From positions 1-23,778 of the forward strand of contig JAYKIL010000017.1 in assembly GCA_035284745.1 (NCBI GenBank): a stretch of 23,778 bases of DNA. The letters are read 5' to 3'. Below the pieces are notes generated by a model. That model searched no databases. It was not told where the DNA came from and saw only the letters and a program-made list of their open reading frames with translations. Position 1 is the first letter of the stretch. The number at the start of each line of letters is the position of its first letter. This stretch comes from JAYKJB01 sp035284745 [NCBI: Candidatus Sericytochromatia bacterium] (GTDB lineage: Bacteria > Cyanobacteriota > Sericytochromatia > S15B-MN24). The position numbers and the translations under genes are program-made. Shown piece after piece: positions 23,165-23,778 of the stretch.

Positions 23165-23484
23165 TGGACATCTCCCGCTGATTGTATCAGCCGCAGGAAT
23201 CCGGGCGCGACGTTCCATTGGTGGCCGTCATCGGTGGCAATGCTGATGGTCTTTTTGTTGAGGCGCAGCACCATCCCTTCCAGCATCCGACCGTCCGGAG
23301 CCTGAAAGCCGACCCGGTCGCCTCTGGTGAAGCTGGTCATCAGCGTGGTGGCGCGGGCCTATGAGATGAGCTTGAGCCGCTCGACGATCAGTCGGTTGAG
23401 AAAGAGCAGGTCTTCTTCATTCAACCGCTTGATAGCCTCCACGGCGGAGACGCGGTCGACGATCTTGACGCTGCCTGGTTTCAT
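23155..23484 (-). pseudogene. Small SH3/KOW-like protein gene split by an in-frame TAG
   Basis: From ATG 23484 a 41-codon frame (ending LFLNRLIVERLKLIS) meets TAG at 23361-23359. The same frame goes on as ARATTLMTSFTRGDRVGF and runs 67 codons to TGA at 23155. The second part has a small beta-barrel pattern (GDRVGF, GMVLRLNKKTISIATDDG, WNVAPGFLR) resembling short SH3/KOW-like proteins found beside methyltransferase genes. The ATG at 23340 that would start it alone has no ribosome site. Read through, the product is 109 residues. The ATG overlaps the hepT stop as ATGA, and the end overlaps the XRE start by 10 bp. Its biochemical role is unknown. Confidence 0.65.
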
Positions 23485-23778
23485 GACTTCGCCCCGTTTT
23501 TGAGCGCCTGCAGGAGCGGCAGCAGTTCGGGCACGTCATCCCGGATGATGCTCCACAGCGTGTCGTCGTCGATGCCGAGGTAGCCATGAATCAGGCGGTT
23601 GCGGGTGGCTATGATCATCCGCCAGGGGATTTCGGGATGGGCGGCGCGGACGTCGTCCGGGATATGGGTGGCGGCTTCGCCGATCAACTCCAGGTTGCGC
23701 AGGGTGGCGTCGTAGGTAAGGCCGCTGGCCACGAAACCAGCTTGGTCGAGACCGTCGGTATAGGCGAGCACCTTCCCG
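23481..23778 (-). CDS. hepT: HepT-like HEPN toxin (DUF86), 5' end outside window
   Basis: The frame runs off the right edge, so the first residues are missing; about 98 codons are present. The HEPN signature R-x4-H followed by G-Y is intact in RNRLIHGYLGID, and the family segment YDATLRNLELIGEAATHIP precedes it. HepT proteins are RNase-type toxins held in check by the nucleotidyltransferase antitoxin MntA, which AMPylates a Tyr in the R-x4-H-x-Y motif; that Tyr is present here. mntA normally lies just upstream, which would be beyond this window. It heads the visible part of the minus-strand defence operon and overlaps the next small gene by 4 bp (ATGA). Confidence 0.88.
   Translation of the reverse strand, partial: GKVLAYTDGLDQAGFVASGLTYDATLRNLELIGEAATHIPDDVRAAHPEIPWRMIIATRNRLIHGYLGIDDDTLWSIIRDDVPELLPLLQALKNGAKS

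Noticed and set aside
1-23778. CRISPR arrays, tRNA or rRNA genes, intact insertion sequences, phage structural genes
   Set aside because: No repeated spacer pattern, cloverleaf-like sequence, transposase or phage protein was recognised on either strand by reading.

Overview
The window reads as a bacterial chromosome of moderately high G+C with compact, mostly unidirectional gene runs. No rRNA or tRNA gene, CRISPR array or intact insertion sequence was seen. I cannot assign a phylum. The chorismate synthase is of the short-N-terminus type usual in Gram-positive and Thermus-like bacteria rather than the E. coli type. Shikimate kinase and dehydroquinate synthase are fused, and an SSB-like protein appears to carry two OB folds, as in Deinococcus-Thermus. 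Together these argue against an ordinary enteric-type proteobacterium; the sequence may come from an uncultured lineage.

Bases 1-5864 (+): the 3' end of a MeaB/ArgK-type GTPase gene, a tandem OB-fold ssDNA-binding-like protein with its own promoter and a dyad over the -10, then glycogen debranching (glgX) and branching (glgB) enzymes 12 bp apart. Bases 5872-10019 (-): a tightly overlapping shikimate operon aroE-aroC-aroQ-aroKB, covering steps 2, 3, 4, 5 and 7 of the pathway. Bases 10169-13044 (+): glutaminase, a divergent ADP-ribosylglycohydrolase homologue, a stand-alone Ppx/GppA-type HD protein and a small four-Cys protein. Bases 13132-13931 (-): an operon of three small, low-complexity orphan genes, preceded by an AT-rich regulatory stretch. 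Bases 14295-18357 (-): an isopenicillin-N-synthase-like Fe(II)/2-oxoglutarate oxygenase and PEP carboxylase. Bases 18403-21285 (+): a two-domain chromate transporter and a lipoprotein clostripain-family protease. An M23 peptidase gene (-) follows at 21342-21902.

From about 21930 to the right end the character changes to a defence or toxin-antitoxin module on the minus strand, in transcription order: hepT (cut by the window edge), a small SH3/KOW-like gene, an XRE regulator and a type I methyltransferase hsdM. hsdM is cut short after its NPPY motif, and no hsdS or hsdR is present.

The most notable observation is in this module. Three consecutive genes carry an in-frame UAG where the reading frame clearly continues. 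If each UAG is read as sense, the small protein becomes one 109-residue product, HsdM regains its normal N-terminus, and the XRE frame ends in an exact ATGA overlap with the hsdM start. This fits either recent amber decay of an imported operon, or an operon that came from, or is expressed in, a UAG-reading context. UAG is used as an ordinary stop elsewhere in the window, so genome-wide reassignment is unlikely.
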